NCBI GenBank assembly: GCA_963754845.1
Contig: CAVWHE010000001.1
Span: 372,001 to 436,000 of the forward strand
Direction: 5' to 3'
Length of the DNA stretch: 64,000 nucleotides
DNA from: JAKASV01 sp963754845
GTDB lineage: Bacteria > Babelota > Babeliae > Babelales > Vermiphilaceae
Positions 1 to 8,233 of the stretch are shown here, one piece after another (position 1 is the stretch's first letter; each line of letters opens with the position of its first letter). Under the pieces are notes generated by a model. It made no database searches. It saw only the letters and a list, made by a program, of their open reading frames with translations, and had not been told where the DNA came from. The position numbers were made by a program, and so were the translations under genes.

Positions 1-80
1 GTCTGATCACGCGCCTGCCGGTCCCCCAGAGAAACTAGATGAGCACCATCAAAAACGCCCCACAGCGTCTCACGAGCCCC
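1..80. other. Window edge, no gene supported
   Basis: This lies just downstream of rsmH on the minus strand. One minus frame stays open from the rsmH stop to the edge, so the next gene of the cluster could begin here. I see no start codon with a ribosome-binding site inside the window, so nothing is called. Confidence 0.5.
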
Positions 81-1034
81 TCACGGTGATGAGCATACAC
101 CATCGGCACACGCGTCAGCAACTTTCGATTTCGTAGTCACGCTGGCAGCACGCAGGCGCGCCGAACGAGCCGAGGGATTCTGACAAACTTCGTCCTTGGT
201 TGCCATAACCACAGACGACGTTAAAACAGACAATGTCCCAGCGCGGCGCTCACGAGCAAAAAAATCCTTAACAAGACGATCCTCAAGAGAGTGAAAACTT
301 ATGCACACAATCGTGCCACCTGGTCTCACGACGTCGAGAGAAATTGCTAGTAGCGCTTCAATATTTGCAAGTTCCTTATTGACATAGATTCTCAGCGCCT
401 GAAAAACGCGCGTTGCCGGATGAATTCTCCACGGCCCCTTAACAGGGGGAACGCTCCGAGCAACAAGCTCGGCAAGCGCAACGGTAGTTTTGATAGGGGC
501 CTTGACACGCTCGGCAACAAGTGCTCGCGCAAGGGCCTTTGCGTGCCGTTCCTGCCCAAGTTGCCAGAATATATGCCGCAGTTTTTCTTCGCTTGCTTTT
601 GCAATGACGTCAGCGGCCGTGACTTGTTGATGTGCCGGCGACATGCGCATATCCAGTTCCGAATCAATGTACAACGAAAATCCTGGCCGTTGGGCAAGCT
701 GAACCTGTGACGGACCAAAGTCGGCAAGAAGTCCATCGACGGCCGTTATGCCGCCCTTTTTAAGAACTTTGTAAAGGAGCGCAAAATTCCCCCAGATCAC
801 CTCAAGGCGATCGCCAAATTCCGCTTTAAGCGGTTCGCTGAACTTTTCTAAGGACTTCATGTCCCAATCCATGGCGATAACACGGCACAGGGGTTCACGC
901 ATGAGAATCGCGCGCGTGTGGCCGCCAGAACCAAACGTGGCATCGAGATAGACGCCACCTGGACGGGGATTAAGGTAGTGAATAACCTCGGCAACCATGA
1001 CGCTTTTGTGAACCGCATTTTCGTCGCCGGCCAT
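81..1034 (-). CDS. rsmH: 16S rRNA (cytosine-1402-N4)-methyltransferase RsmH
   Basis: RsmH (MraW) uses S-adenosylmethionine to N4-methylate C1402 in the P-site region of 16S rRNA. The start HKSVMVAEV resembles the family N-terminus, and the SAM-binding motif DATFGSGGHT follows at about residues 31-40. Later family motifs visible are LADFGPSQVQL and CISFHSLEDRLVK. I chose the ATG at 1034 because AAAGGG sits 6 bases upstream and the length (317 aa) and N-terminus match the family. An in-frame ATG at 1064, with AGGGG only 4 bases away, would add 10 residues. It follows murF with a short gap (or near overlap) and is surely co-transcribed. Having murF upstream of rsmH is not the usual dcw order, in which rsmH comes first. 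Identity is very secure; only the start is open. Confidence 0.94.
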   Translation of the reverse strand: MAGDENAVHKSVMVAEVIHYLNPRPGGVYLDATFGSGGHTRAILMREPLCRVIAMDWDMKSLEKFSEPLKAEFGDRLEVIWGNFALLYKVLKKGGITAVDGLLADFGPSQVQLAQRPGFSLYIDSELDMRMSPAHQQVTAADVIAKASEEKLRHIFWQLGQERHAKALARALVAERVKAPIKTTVALAELVARSVPPVKGPWRIHPATRVFQALRIYVNKELANIEALLAISLDVVRPGGTIVCISFHSLEDRLVKDFFARERRAGTLSVLTSSVVMATKDEVCQNPSARSARLRAASVTTKSKVADACADGVCSSP

Positions 1035-1071
1035 GGGATCCCTTTTGTGCACACCGTACCTCATGATGCCC

Positions 1072-2475
1072 CTAAAAAGAAGAAATCGGTTCGCTCATGA
1101 CGTTGGCAATGTTGCAGAGCCCCGTTGCTTGCGAACCCTTGATAAGCACAATGGAGCCCTGACAGAGCTTGCGCTCGATGGCATCCACGGCGTCATGCCA
1201 TGACTCAACAAGGTCTACGGAAGCACCAACGGGCAGTGCCCGGCGTGTCCATTGAACCATAGACCCGACGAGAACGATGTGATGCGATGACGACATCTTG
1301 CGCAAAACACGGCCAAGTTGGCGATGCCAAAATGGACCATCGTTGCCAAGCTCAAGCATATCACCGATGACCAAAACTCTACGGCCACGCGCTGGCACCT
1401 CATCGAAGGCAGCAAGCGCAGCTTTGGCGCTTTCAGGATTTGAGTTGTAGGCATCATGAATGAGTATCCCAAGACCGTTTTTGAGCTTGCGGCGCTCAAA
1501 ACGCCCGGGAACAACCTGAGTCTCCTGGGCGGCGGCAACAATGGTCAGCGGAGGAATGCCTAAAAGAAACGCAGCAGCCGAGGCGGCGAGCGTATTAGAG
1601 AGGAGGCCGCGATGGACGTGGGGGACTTCGAGCTCGAATTTTTGGTGGTAAATTTTAAAAGTGGCACGTATGTGATTGTCGTTGACACGAACCTTGCGCG
1701 CTTGAACCTGATTTGTTGTTTTGTAGCCAAATTTGACAACGGGATGAGTGTAACCGATGTTTGCAAGAAGCGGTTGGTCGCCGTTGATGATGCCAATATC
1801 ATTTTCCGAAAAATATTTGAAAATCGCGCGTTTTTCCTGAGCGACACCGGCAATGCAGCCAAGTCCCTCTAAGTGACTGTGCCCAACGCATGTTATGATC
1901 GCAAAATTCGGCCGTAAAATCCGGGCGCTGTCATCCATCTCCCCTCGAGCGTTGATGCCGACCTCAAGAATGGCACACACGTCGCATGTGCGGATGGCAA
2001 GAAGATTGAGAGCTATGCCGAGCTTGGTATTTTGGTTTGCGTGCGATGCAAGGCACTCCATGCCGTGGCGGCGCACCATGTGTGCAAGGAGGTCCTTTGT
2101 TGACGTCTTACCAACAGATCCTGTGATGGCGACCACGGGGTTGGTGTACTGCGCGCGCCACGCGCAAGCGAGACGATAGAGCGCATCAAGAGGGTCACGC
2201 ACGGCGGCGACAAAAGGCTCAGGAGATCCCTGCCGGTCGACGTTTTTGAGCACATCACGTTTGTTGGCATCGATGATGAGGCCACGTGCCCCCGCCCTCA
2301 TGGCGTGACCGATATATTCGTGCCCATCGCAGTGTTTTCCCTGAAGGGCTACGAAAATATCGCCAGGCTGGAGCGTCCGCGAATCCACAGAAAAGCGCGC
2401 ACTCTCGGGAAACGATGCCGAGGTAACCGCCGCCTCCGGCAGTGTGCTACGCAGAAAATGCTCATTGAGAAACAT
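1072..2475 (-). CDS. murF: UDP-N-acetylmuramoyl-tripeptide--D-alanyl-D-alanine ligase MurF
   Basis: MurF is the cytosolic ATP-dependent ligase that adds D-Ala-D-Ala to the UDP-MurNAc-tripeptide, the last soluble step of murein precursor synthesis. Seen in order: DSRTLQPGDIFVAL at about 31-44 (uridine-binding N-domain), the Mur-ligase P-loop TGSVGKTS at 118-125 (Val where most have Asn/Lys), HANQNTKLG near 143, and HDAYNSNPES in the C-terminal half, a MurF/Mur-ligase signature. Length (467 aa) is normal. It is first in a minus-strand murF-rsmH pair. A perfect TTGACA lies upstream on the minus strand (2570-2565), but I see no convincing -10 at 16-18 bases. A sister Mur ligase (MurE/MurC) is unlikely given the HDAYNSNPES signature. 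Confidence 0.94.
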   Translation of the reverse strand: MFLNEHFLRSTLPEAAVTSASFPESARFSVDSRTLQPGDIFVALQGKHCDGHEYIGHAMRAGARGLIIDANKRDVLKNVDRQGSPEPFVAAVRDPLDALYRLACAWRAQYTNPVVAITGSVGKTSTKDLLAHMVRRHGMECLASHANQNTKLGIALNLLAIRTCDVCAILEVGINARGEMDDSARILRPNFAIITCVGHSHLEGLGCIAGVAQEKRAIFKYFSENDIGIINGDQPLLANIGYTHPVVKFGYKTTNQVQARKVRVNDNHIRATFKIYHQKFELEVPHVHRGLLSNTLAASAAAFLLGIPPLTIVAAAQETQVVPGRFERRKLKNGLGILIHDAYNSNPESAKAALAAFDEVPARGRRVLVIGDMLELGNDGPFWHRQLGRVLRKMSSSHHIVLVGSMVQWTRRALPVGASVDLVESWHDAVDAIERKLCQGSIVLIKGSQATGLCNIANVMSEPISSF

Positions 2476-2892
2476 GTGAATCTCCGCCTTTCCCGTCCGT
2501 CAGACACAACGTAACAATAAAGAGACCCTGCATAATGCAAAAAAATGGCGTGATTTTTTAAACTTGTCAAGGATAAGCGACGCTGTCGAAGGGTGCCAGC
2601 ACTCTCACGCGAATCGTTTGCCCGAATAGATGCCCGGCGAGGATGGCGAATCGGTGAATTTCGTCGTTAAGGAGTTGTTTTTCGCATGCCTGCACGTGGC
2701 AAGCCTTGCAACCCCGTGCAGCCGTCGAAGGCATCGCAAGTCCCTGGTTTGGTCGCGTAACGCCCTTTACTCTTTCGATTGCGTGCGGTATCTTAAAAGG
2801 GCAGGTGAATTTTCTTTGTTTTTCTGTTCATTCGAGCCTCGTTTGCGCTGAAAGATGCATTACATTACTGGGCCGCTATAGAGGGAACCTTC
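2476..2892. other. Intergenic region between divergent murF and rpsI
   Basis: The 417 bases hold the divergent control regions of murF and rpsI. Short frames here lack family signals, and their Shine-Dalgarno spacing is poor. L13 (rplM), the usual partner upstream of rpsI, is absent. Nothing else is recognised. Confidence 0.6.
2766..2794 (+). promoter_or_regulatory. Candidate promoter for rpsI
   Basis: A -35-like TTTACT (2766-2771), a 17-nt spacer and a -10-like TATCTT (2789-2794) lie about 100 bases before rpsI. The match to sigma-70 consensus is moderate. Confidence 0.4.
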
Positions 2893-3348
2893 ATGGCATT
2901 AGAGAAAGAGAAGGGATTGGGCAATCGTCTCGACGTCGGTGGGAGCGTTGGCGCTAAAAGATCGTGTCTTGGTCATGGCGTTGGACGTCGCAAGACAGCT
3001 ATCGCCCGCGTCTGGCTTCGACGAGGGTCAGGGACCATCGTCGTCAACGGAAAAAATCACACAGACTACTTCGACACGCAGGATAATTGCAACGAGGCGG
3101 CGACCCCCTTCAGTGTCCTACCCGTGAGCGCAAACTACGATTTTAAAGTCAACGTTGTCGGCGGCGGCATGCACGCTCAAGCCGGTGCGATTTGCCTCGG
3201 TATAGCACGCGCCCTCCTTAATAACGACGAATCCGTACGACCCCTCCTTCGACAACACGGCCTCCTTTCGGTAGATTCACGACGGAAAGAACGCAAAAAG
3301 TACGGCCGAAAAGCTGCACGCCGCCGCTTCCAATTTGTCAAGCGTTGA
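2893..3348 (+). CDS. rpsI: 30S ribosomal protein S9
   Basis: S9 is a small-subunit ribosomal protein whose basic C-terminal tail reaches the P-site tRNA. The motif GRRKTAIARVWL near residue 31 and the tail ERKKYGRKAARRRFQFVKR, ending in the conserved Lys-Arg, are diagnostic. It is 151 aa; the first 25 or so residues are a lineage-specific extension before the usual start of the fold. GAGGGA upstream of the ATG supports the start. It stands alone, without rplM, and is followed by a separate small gene. Identity is very secure. Confidence 0.96.
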   Translation: MALEKEKGLGNRLDVGGSVGAKRSCLGHGVGRRKTAIARVWLRRGSGTIVVNGKNHTDYFDTQDNCNEAATPFSVLPVSANYDFKVNVVGGGMHAQAGAICLGIARALLNNDESVRPLLRQHGLLSVDSRRKERKKYGRKAARRRFQFVKR

Positions 3349-3471
3349 TCAAATGGAGCAAGGATTGATGAGCGGCTGCCGGTAGCGGGATCCTGGTCGG
3401 TGGCGATGGTCGGTTGGGGGTGTGCTTATCTCAGCTATTTGCCGGAAACCATTGGCCACGTGTTTTGTTTG

Positions 3472-3501
3472 TTGCTTTTTGCGATGCAACTTTGCTAGTA
3501 T
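3472..3501 (+). promoter_or_regulatory. Candidate promoter for the 57-aa Cys/His protein
   Basis: TTGCTT (3472-3477), an 18-nt spacer and TAGTAT (3496-3501) lie 70 bases before the small gene. The same layout recurs at 10674 and elsewhere in the window. Confidence 0.55.
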
Positions 3502-3570
3502 GAACGTGCTCTGCCGGGTATCGCACGAGTAAGGACTTCCGTCGGGACAAAAAAAGAGGAGGTTGATGCT

Positions 3571-3744
3571 ATGAAAAATAATAAAAAAGAAACGGGGCAC
3601 GCCGAGCCACATCATGGCCACATATGTCACGGTGCATCGTGCCCGGTAACTTCATGCCCCGTGTGTGGTCATGAAAGTTGTACGTGCCAAGAAAACAAAA
3701 GGACACGCATTAAAAAGTCACGCAAGCTCCTTCATAGCAAGTGA
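3571..3744 (+). CDS. Small Cys/His-rich putative metal-binding protein (57 aa)
   Basis: This short gene has a near-perfect ribosome-binding site, AGAGGAGG (3555-3562), 8 bases before its ATG. It also has a candidate promoter upstream and a strong hairpin downstream, so it is very likely expressed on its own. The protein has a Lys-rich start, a His-rich stretch (HAEPHHGHICH), six cysteines at 19, 24, 29, 32, 37 and 39 with CPVCGHESCTC as core, and a basic tail (KRTRIKKSRK). The CxxC-x4-CxC spacing suggests zinc or copper binding, as in metallothionein-like or zinc-ribbon miniproteins, but I recognise no family. The basic tail could equally contact nucleic acid. No signal peptide is seen. Confidence 0.7.
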   Translation: MKNNKKETGHAEPHHGHICHGASCPVTSCPVCGHESCTCQENKRTRIKKSRKLLHSK

Positions 3745-3785
3745 TTGTTATGTTTGATGAGTTAGAAAAGTAAGACTATTCGTGC

Positions 3786-3824
3786 ACCGCCGGCCGCGCA
3801 GTGTTGTGCCGGCGGTCGAGTTTT
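3786..3824 (+). terminator. Rho-independent terminator
   Basis: A perfect 9-bp stem, ACCGCCGGC (3786-3794) with GCCGGCGGT (3808-3816), has a 13-nt loop and is followed by a short T run (3821-3824). It ends the small Cys/His gene and argues that the next gene starts at 3891 and not earlier within the hairpin. Confidence 0.7.
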
Positions 3825-3890
3825 CGTCTCCTCCATAATCAACCAATCGCTGTGTATCTGTGTATGTCAATGTCACAGGAGTTTCGTGTT

Positions 3891-4982
3891 ATGCAGGACA
3901 ATGAACCTGCCAATCAGGCCGACGCTGACCATATTTTTTCGGGCAACGTTTATGTATTTCAGGCCTTTGATGTCGGCGAAGATATAAATCTTGAGGGCAT
4001 AAGAGTTTCGAATGTTCTTGAGCAACAACAACGCGTGCTATCAAAATACTTTAAAAATTATCATATACCACTTGCCGCCAAGCCCCCACGGCAAGCGGGA
4101 CCGTGGTGCAACGGCGTCAAGGTACATAGTTTTGGTGCGATATCGCTCACCTATAAGGTCCCCTTCAAGTCAACGCTCGCCCGTGTGCGACGCGACCTTG
4201 AAGGCATTAGCAGCCGCTGTCAAGAGCAAGGATCAGCCGACCTTGGCCGAGTTTTTAAGCGCATCAAGCCGTTTGTAAAAAAGCCCGGCCTTTTTCAGAT
4301 GCAATCGTCGTACCTTGTCATCCAAGTCGACCCCGAAGAGGAAACGTTCGCCGACACCGTCGAACTCAAGCGGATCTACGGTGGCGTGGTGGCCTCGATG
4401 CTCAGATTTGAAACGGAAAACCTCTCGGAAGTTCAGCGCGATGAAATCCTTGAAGGCGCCATGGGTTATTACCGCGGCGATCTCATCGTCATCGACACAG
4501 CCGCTGCGTTTGTGTATGACTCCGAGTACGCCGAAATTCTCGAATTTTTCGAATTTGCAAACATCCAGCACCTCGAACTTCGGTACTTTGATAGAGTTCT
4601 TGATCAGCTCCTCAACGCCATGTACGAAGAAGGGGTACACAAGCTGTCCGTGAAAGCTTATATACCCTTCATCGGAACCATTGTTCGTGGACCGGTTGAC
4701 GAGCTCAGCAAGCTCCGCGTCGATATTTCAGTGATAACAGAACGTCTTGAGGGAAGCATTAAACTTGCTGCCGAGCCATACTTTTCTGAACTCTACGCGC
4801 TTTTGCAAGACAAGCTCGATCTTAAAAACTGGCAGGAAGGTATCGAACGAAAACTTTCAATAGTCCACGATATCAGAACAATCCTGCAACATAAGGTCGA
4901 TGTCGCACGTGAGGATATCCTTTCGGTGCTCATCGTCATCCTCATTTTGATCGAACTTATCATTGCCATCGTCAAAATATAG
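3891..4982 (+). CDS. RMD1/YagE family (DUF155) protein with C-terminal membrane anchor
   Basis: The protein is 363 aa. Its C-terminal half carries the DUF155/RMD1 pattern: a hydrophobic strand DLIVIDTAAAFVYD, then ILEFFEFANIQHLELRYFDRVLD, a long helical region, and a final transmembrane helix (VLIVILILIELIIAIV) at the extreme C-terminus, as in RMD1 relatives. The family is widespread in bacteria and mitochondria; eukaryotic members support mitochondrial translation or meiosis, but the bacterial role is unknown. I chose the ATG at 3891 (AGGAG 9 bases upstream). The frame is open back to 3801, but that would put the start inside the terminator hairpin. Probably monocistronic. Family assignment is good, function open. 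Confidence 0.8.
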   Translation: MQDNEPANQADADHIFSGNVYVFQAFDVGEDINLEGIRVSNVLEQQQRVLSKYFKNYHIPLAAKPPRQAGPWCNGVKVHSFGAISLTYKVPFKSTLARVRRDLEGISSRCQEQGSADLGRVFKRIKPFVKKPGLFQMQSSYLVIQVDPEEETFADTVELKRIYGGVVASMLRFETENLSEVQRDEILEGAMGYYRGDLIVIDTAAAFVYDSEYAEILEFFEFANIQHLELRYFDRVLDQLLNAMYEEGVHKLSVKAYIPFIGTIVRGPVDELSKLRVDISVITERLEGSIKLAAEPYFSELYALLQDKLDLKNWQEGIERKLSIVHDIRTILQHKVDVAREDILSVLIVILILIELIIAIVKI

Positions 4983-5100
4983 TTCCGTATATAGTTCCGT
5001 TTGGCGCCGCTCTTGCCAAGGTGATAAGCGGGTAAAACTAGAGATACGATCCCCCTGTGCCGTGGTCATCTCATGAGGTTTTACCGCTCACCGTCATATG

Positions 5101-5128
5101 GTCTGATTTTCGAAGTCCATCATAGTTT
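5101..5128. repeat. Dispersed 28-bp intergenic repeat, copy 1
   Basis: The segment begins GTCTGATTTTCG and ends CATCATAGTTT. The same ends, with a variable 5-base middle, recur at 41741-41768, and a weaker copy lies at 34112-34135. All three are intergenic. Confidence 0.55.
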
Positions 5129-5157
5129 GTAAACCCTCGAAGAATCGCACGGGTTTC

Positions 5158-5187
5158 TTGTCTTTGCAGCCCATCGTCTGTTAGCAT
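5158..5187 (+). promoter_or_regulatory. Candidate promoter for the outer-membrane protein
   Basis: TTGTCT (5158-5163), an 18-nt spacer and TAGCAT (5182-5187) lie about 50 bases before the start. It has the same 18-nt/TAG layout as other candidate promoters here. Confidence 0.5.
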
Positions 5188-5238
5188 AGGTACGATCGTG
5201 TCGGGGTAGTAAAGCACGCAGCCGAAGGGGGAGCCCTT

Positions 5239-6831
5239 ATGAAAAAGTTGTGGCCGTTGATGGTGGCAGCACTTGTGCTTGGTGATGCTCGTGAGGCCCA
5301 TGGCATCGTAGGAGGTGATTGTCACACACGGGCAACAAGTCATACCTTTTTTTCGGTCAGACCCCAGTACCAGAGTGGCACGCCTGAACGCATCACGCTT
5401 TTACGCGACCGCATGGCAGCACGTGCGCGCGACTTTTGCTACGGCACCGTCCAGCTCGTTCCCTACACGAGCGTATCGCGCGAAGCATCGAGCATTGGCA
5501 CGTTCTTTATGCCCTTTGGCTCATGTGCATTATCTGTTGCGTATGTCGGCCAGGGTACGAGCACTTTTGGAAAAATTCCCGGTGCACTTTCGCAGCACTT
5601 TGGCATTTACCCAAGCGGCGCCGCCGAAGGTGAGAGAGGGTCATTCAGAAGCTCTATCTCTATAGCGCCGCGTCAGACCGTCTTCGGGTTTGGTATGACG
5701 TATCGCCAAGTCATCTGCACACTTCCTGCATGTGAAAACTTTTTGTGGCTTGAAGCATCAGCACCCATCATGCACGTGAGAAACAAAGTCCATCTTTGCG
5801 AAGCGGTTGACCCGCACAATGGCCCCCTTATGAGCGAAGCCAACGGGGCCTCTCTGCCACAAAATATGACCGAGGCATTCAAGCAACCGAGCTGGTGTTA
5901 TGGAAGAATCGACAACTGTCGCCACATGGACGTGACGCACCTGGGCGATATAGAACTCAAGGTTGGCTACGAATGGCTCAAAAATGGCTGTTGTTTCTTT
6001 GAATCGTACTTCGGGCTCCTCGTACCCACGGGCAATCGCGTCACCGGACGCTATGTTTTTGAACCCATGGTTGGACACAATAAACACTGGGGAGCCATGC
6101 TTGGCAATTCAGGCATTTTTGAGTTTCGCACGTGGGATTCCGGAAGTACGCTTGCCTTTGCCATCGACATCAACGCTCTTTACTTGGCGGATCGGGTCGA
6201 GTGCCGGTCGCTTGATCTCAAGTATCGTCCATGGAGCAGGTACATGCAAGTCTACGCCAGCAAAGCACAAGCGAGCGTTGCCGCCGATCTTGCGCGTGCT
6301 GGCGACGTTAAGAATGCCCTTATCCTCCACACGCCGGGCATCAATGTTTTCACGCAACCCTTGCGCGTAAGTCCGCGCACAATAAAAACGATCAACACCG
6401 GCTTTGTTTTCAATCATTCAACGCTCCAGGGCGAGTTTGGATACAATTTTTACGCACGCGACGCCGAATGTGTAAAACTCGCTGGCCCTTGGCGTACCGG
6501 TTCCGCCCTCAAAGCCATAGAACGTGGCGCCGGCACAACAAATCCCTATCAAACTATAAATCATTTCATCGAAAGTAGCGCTTCAGGCGACACGGAGCCC
6601 GTTGGCGTGCAAGATTACGACAAAAACCTTCTCAGTGAGCGTGACCTTGACTTTGAATCGGCGGCGCACCCGGCCGTTGTCACGCACACAGCGTACGCAG
6701 CGTTTGGATGGCACCATGACGTTCATGAGCTTCCGTGCTTTGTCGGCTTTGGCGCACTTTACGAAATGTGTGACGACAACACCGGTCTCAACCGTTGGGG
6801 ACTCTGGCTCAAAGGTGGCGTTTCGTTTTGA
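5239..6831 (+). CDS. Putative outer-membrane beta-barrel protein (530 aa)
   Basis: No specific family is recognised. The start MKKLWPLMVAALVLGDAREAHG is a clear Sec signal peptide, and the ribosome-binding site GGGGAG is 5 bases before the ATG. The body is rich in aromatic and glycine residues in alternating strands, and the last residues, LWLKGGVSF, end in Phe, the classic BAM-recognition C-terminus of barrels. Several Cys pairs (for example NGCCF) are unusual for a barrel and could form periplasmic disulfides. A protein of similar style (24761-25999, ending ELSF) lies elsewhere in the window, so this may belong to a lineage family. It is presumably inserted by BamA. It could be a porin or a surface adhesin; the sequence does not decide. 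Confidence 0.7.
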   Translation: MKKLWPLMVAALVLGDAREAHGIVGGDCHTRATSHTFFSVRPQYQSGTPERITLLRDRMAARARDFCYGTVQLVPYTSVSREASSIGTFFMPFGSCALSVAYVGQGTSTFGKIPGALSQHFGIYPSGAAEGERGSFRSSISIAPRQTVFGFGMTYRQVICTLPACENFLWLEASAPIMHVRNKVHLCEAVDPHNGPLMSEANGASLPQNMTEAFKQPSWCYGRIDNCRHMDVTHLGDIELKVGYEWLKNGCCFFESYFGLLVPTGNRVTGRYVFEPMVGHNKHWGAMLGNSGIFEFRTWDSGSTLAFAIDINALYLADRVECRSLDLKYRPWSRYMQVYASKAQASVAADLARAGDVKNALILHTPGINVFTQPLRVSPRTIKTINTGFVFNHSTLQGEFGYNFYARDAECVKLAGPWRTGSALKAIERGAGTTNPYQTINHFIESSASGDTEPVGVQDYDKNLLSERDLDFESAAHPAVVTHTAYAAFGWHHDVHELPCFVGFGALYEMCDDNTGLNRWGLWLKGGVSF

Positions 6832-6904
6832 ATGCCTATGTTTCGATGTGTGCCACCGATGTGTATGACAGAGCCGATGGGGAGATCAAAAAGACGGGAT
6901 TGCT

Positions 6905-8233
6905 ATGTACAAGCTTTGTGAAAATGATCTGAGCTTCTGCCGTGTTGCCGGTAGCCGCATCGATGAGCTTGCACGAGGGTGTACGCCTTCAGTTAGTTTG
7001 TGCCGTGCAGCGTGTCGACCCGAATACTCATCCGAGCGTGCTTTCGTTTATCTTCCCTTTGATAGGAGTATTCGCGAGCGCGTCCGCGAGTGTGTGAATG
7101 GTGTAGCGCATGACAAACCGAGCACGCTCGTTGTTGTTGGCATCGGTGGTTCAAATCTCGGCACGCTGGCGGTTTATGAGGCCATCACCGGCCGCCATCG
7201 ACCGTGTCGTGAACGCAGCATTCAAGCAATTTTTGCCGAAACGGTTGATCCTGACGATTGTGCAGCAATCAAAAATTATGTCGAAGCACGCCTGAAAGCT
7301 GGTGAACACGTCACGGTCAACATCGTTACTAAATCGGGAACAACGACCGAAACGCTCGCCAACGGTGCACTTTTGTGTGAGGTTTTGAAAAACCACTACG
7401 GCCAGAAATACCACGACCACGTTGTCGTTACCACCGATACAGGATCTCCCCTTGCTCACGTGGCATACCGCAACGGCATGAGGGTCCTTGAAGTTCCACG
7501 GCTCGTCGGTGGCAGGTACAGCGTACTTTCAGCCGTTGGACTTTTTCCTCTCGGTCTTCTTGGCATCGATCTTGACGCTCTTTGTAGTGGTGCCGAACAC
7601 ATGACCATGGCGTGCCTGGAGGCTGATACCACCGTCAATGACGCTGCACGAAGTGCCGCACTCATGTACGACCTTTATGAACGTGGCTATTTCATACACA
7701 ATTTTTTCACGTTTTCCACCGATCTTTACGGGCTCGGACTGTGGTACCGCCAACTTGTTGCCGAAAGCCTCGGCAAAGAATGCTCGCTCTCGGGCACACC
7801 CGTCAGCGTTGGCATCACACCAACGGTGTCTCTTGGCAGTACCGATCTTCACTCGCTTGTACAGCGTGAACTTGCCGGACCTTCTACTACGCTGACGACA
7901 TTCGTCGGTGTCCGCTCGTTGCCACCAGAACCCGTGATACCCAGCGATGATATTCTGGCGGAACTCGTTCCTCACATCGCCGGCACATCGTGTGCCACAC
8001 TACAAAACGCCATGCTTGAGGGAACCAAAAAAGCGTATGCCACACGTGAACGACCATTTACAAGCGTCACGCTTGCTGAAAAATCTGCCGAAAGTATCGG
8101 ACAGTTCCTTCAGTGGAAGATGCTTGAAATTGTTTACCTCGCGCACCTTTTTGATATCAATCCCTTTGACCAGCCTCACGTTCAGCTTTACAAGGACGAA
8201 ATTAAACATTTATTGGCCGACGAGCATGGATGA
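6905..8233 (+). CDS. pgi: Glucose-6-phosphate isomerase
   Basis: This cytosolic enzyme interconverts glucose-6-phosphate and fructose-6-phosphate. Seen: GIGGSNLGT at about 79, the phosphate-binding TKSGTTTET near 142, VGGRYSVLSAVGLFPL, and QLVAESLGKE with the catalytic Glu. At 442 aa it is of the shorter bacterial type. GGGA 5 bases before the ATG supports the start. Its last codons overlap the zwf start by 8 bases, so the two are translationally coupled and head a pgi-zwf-gnd operon feeding glucose-6-phosphate to either glycolysis or the oxidative pentose phosphate pathway. Identity is very secure. Confidence 0.95.
   Translation: MYKLCENDLSFCRVAGSRIDELARGCTPSVSLCRAACRPEYSSERAFVYLPFDRSIRERVRECVNGVAHDKPSTLVVVGIGGSNLGTLAVYEAITGRHRPCRERSIQAIFAETVDPDDCAAIKNYVEARLKAGEHVTVNIVTKSGTTTETLANGALLCEVLKNHYGQKYHDHVVVTTDTGSPLAHVAYRNGMRVLEVPRLVGGRYSVLSAVGLFPLGLLGIDLDALCSGAEHMTMACLEADTTVNDAARSAALMYDLYERGYFIHNFFTFSTDLYGLGLWYRQLVAESLGKECSLSGTPVSVGITPTVSLGSTDLHSLVQRELAGPSTTLTTFVGVRSLPPEPVIPSDDILAELVPHIAGTSCATLQNAMLEGTKKAYATRERPFTSVTLAEKSAESIGQFLQWKMLEIVYLAHLFDINPFDQPHVQLYKDEIKHLLADEHG

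Noticed and set aside
2630..2851. 73-aa frame upstream of rpsI
   Set aside because: No ribosome-binding site, no resemblance to L13 or any family, and it overlaps the probable rpsI promoter.
3801..3890. N-terminal extension of the RMD1-like protein
   Set aside because: It would start within a terminator hairpin, and the ATG at 3891 has a proper AGGAG site.
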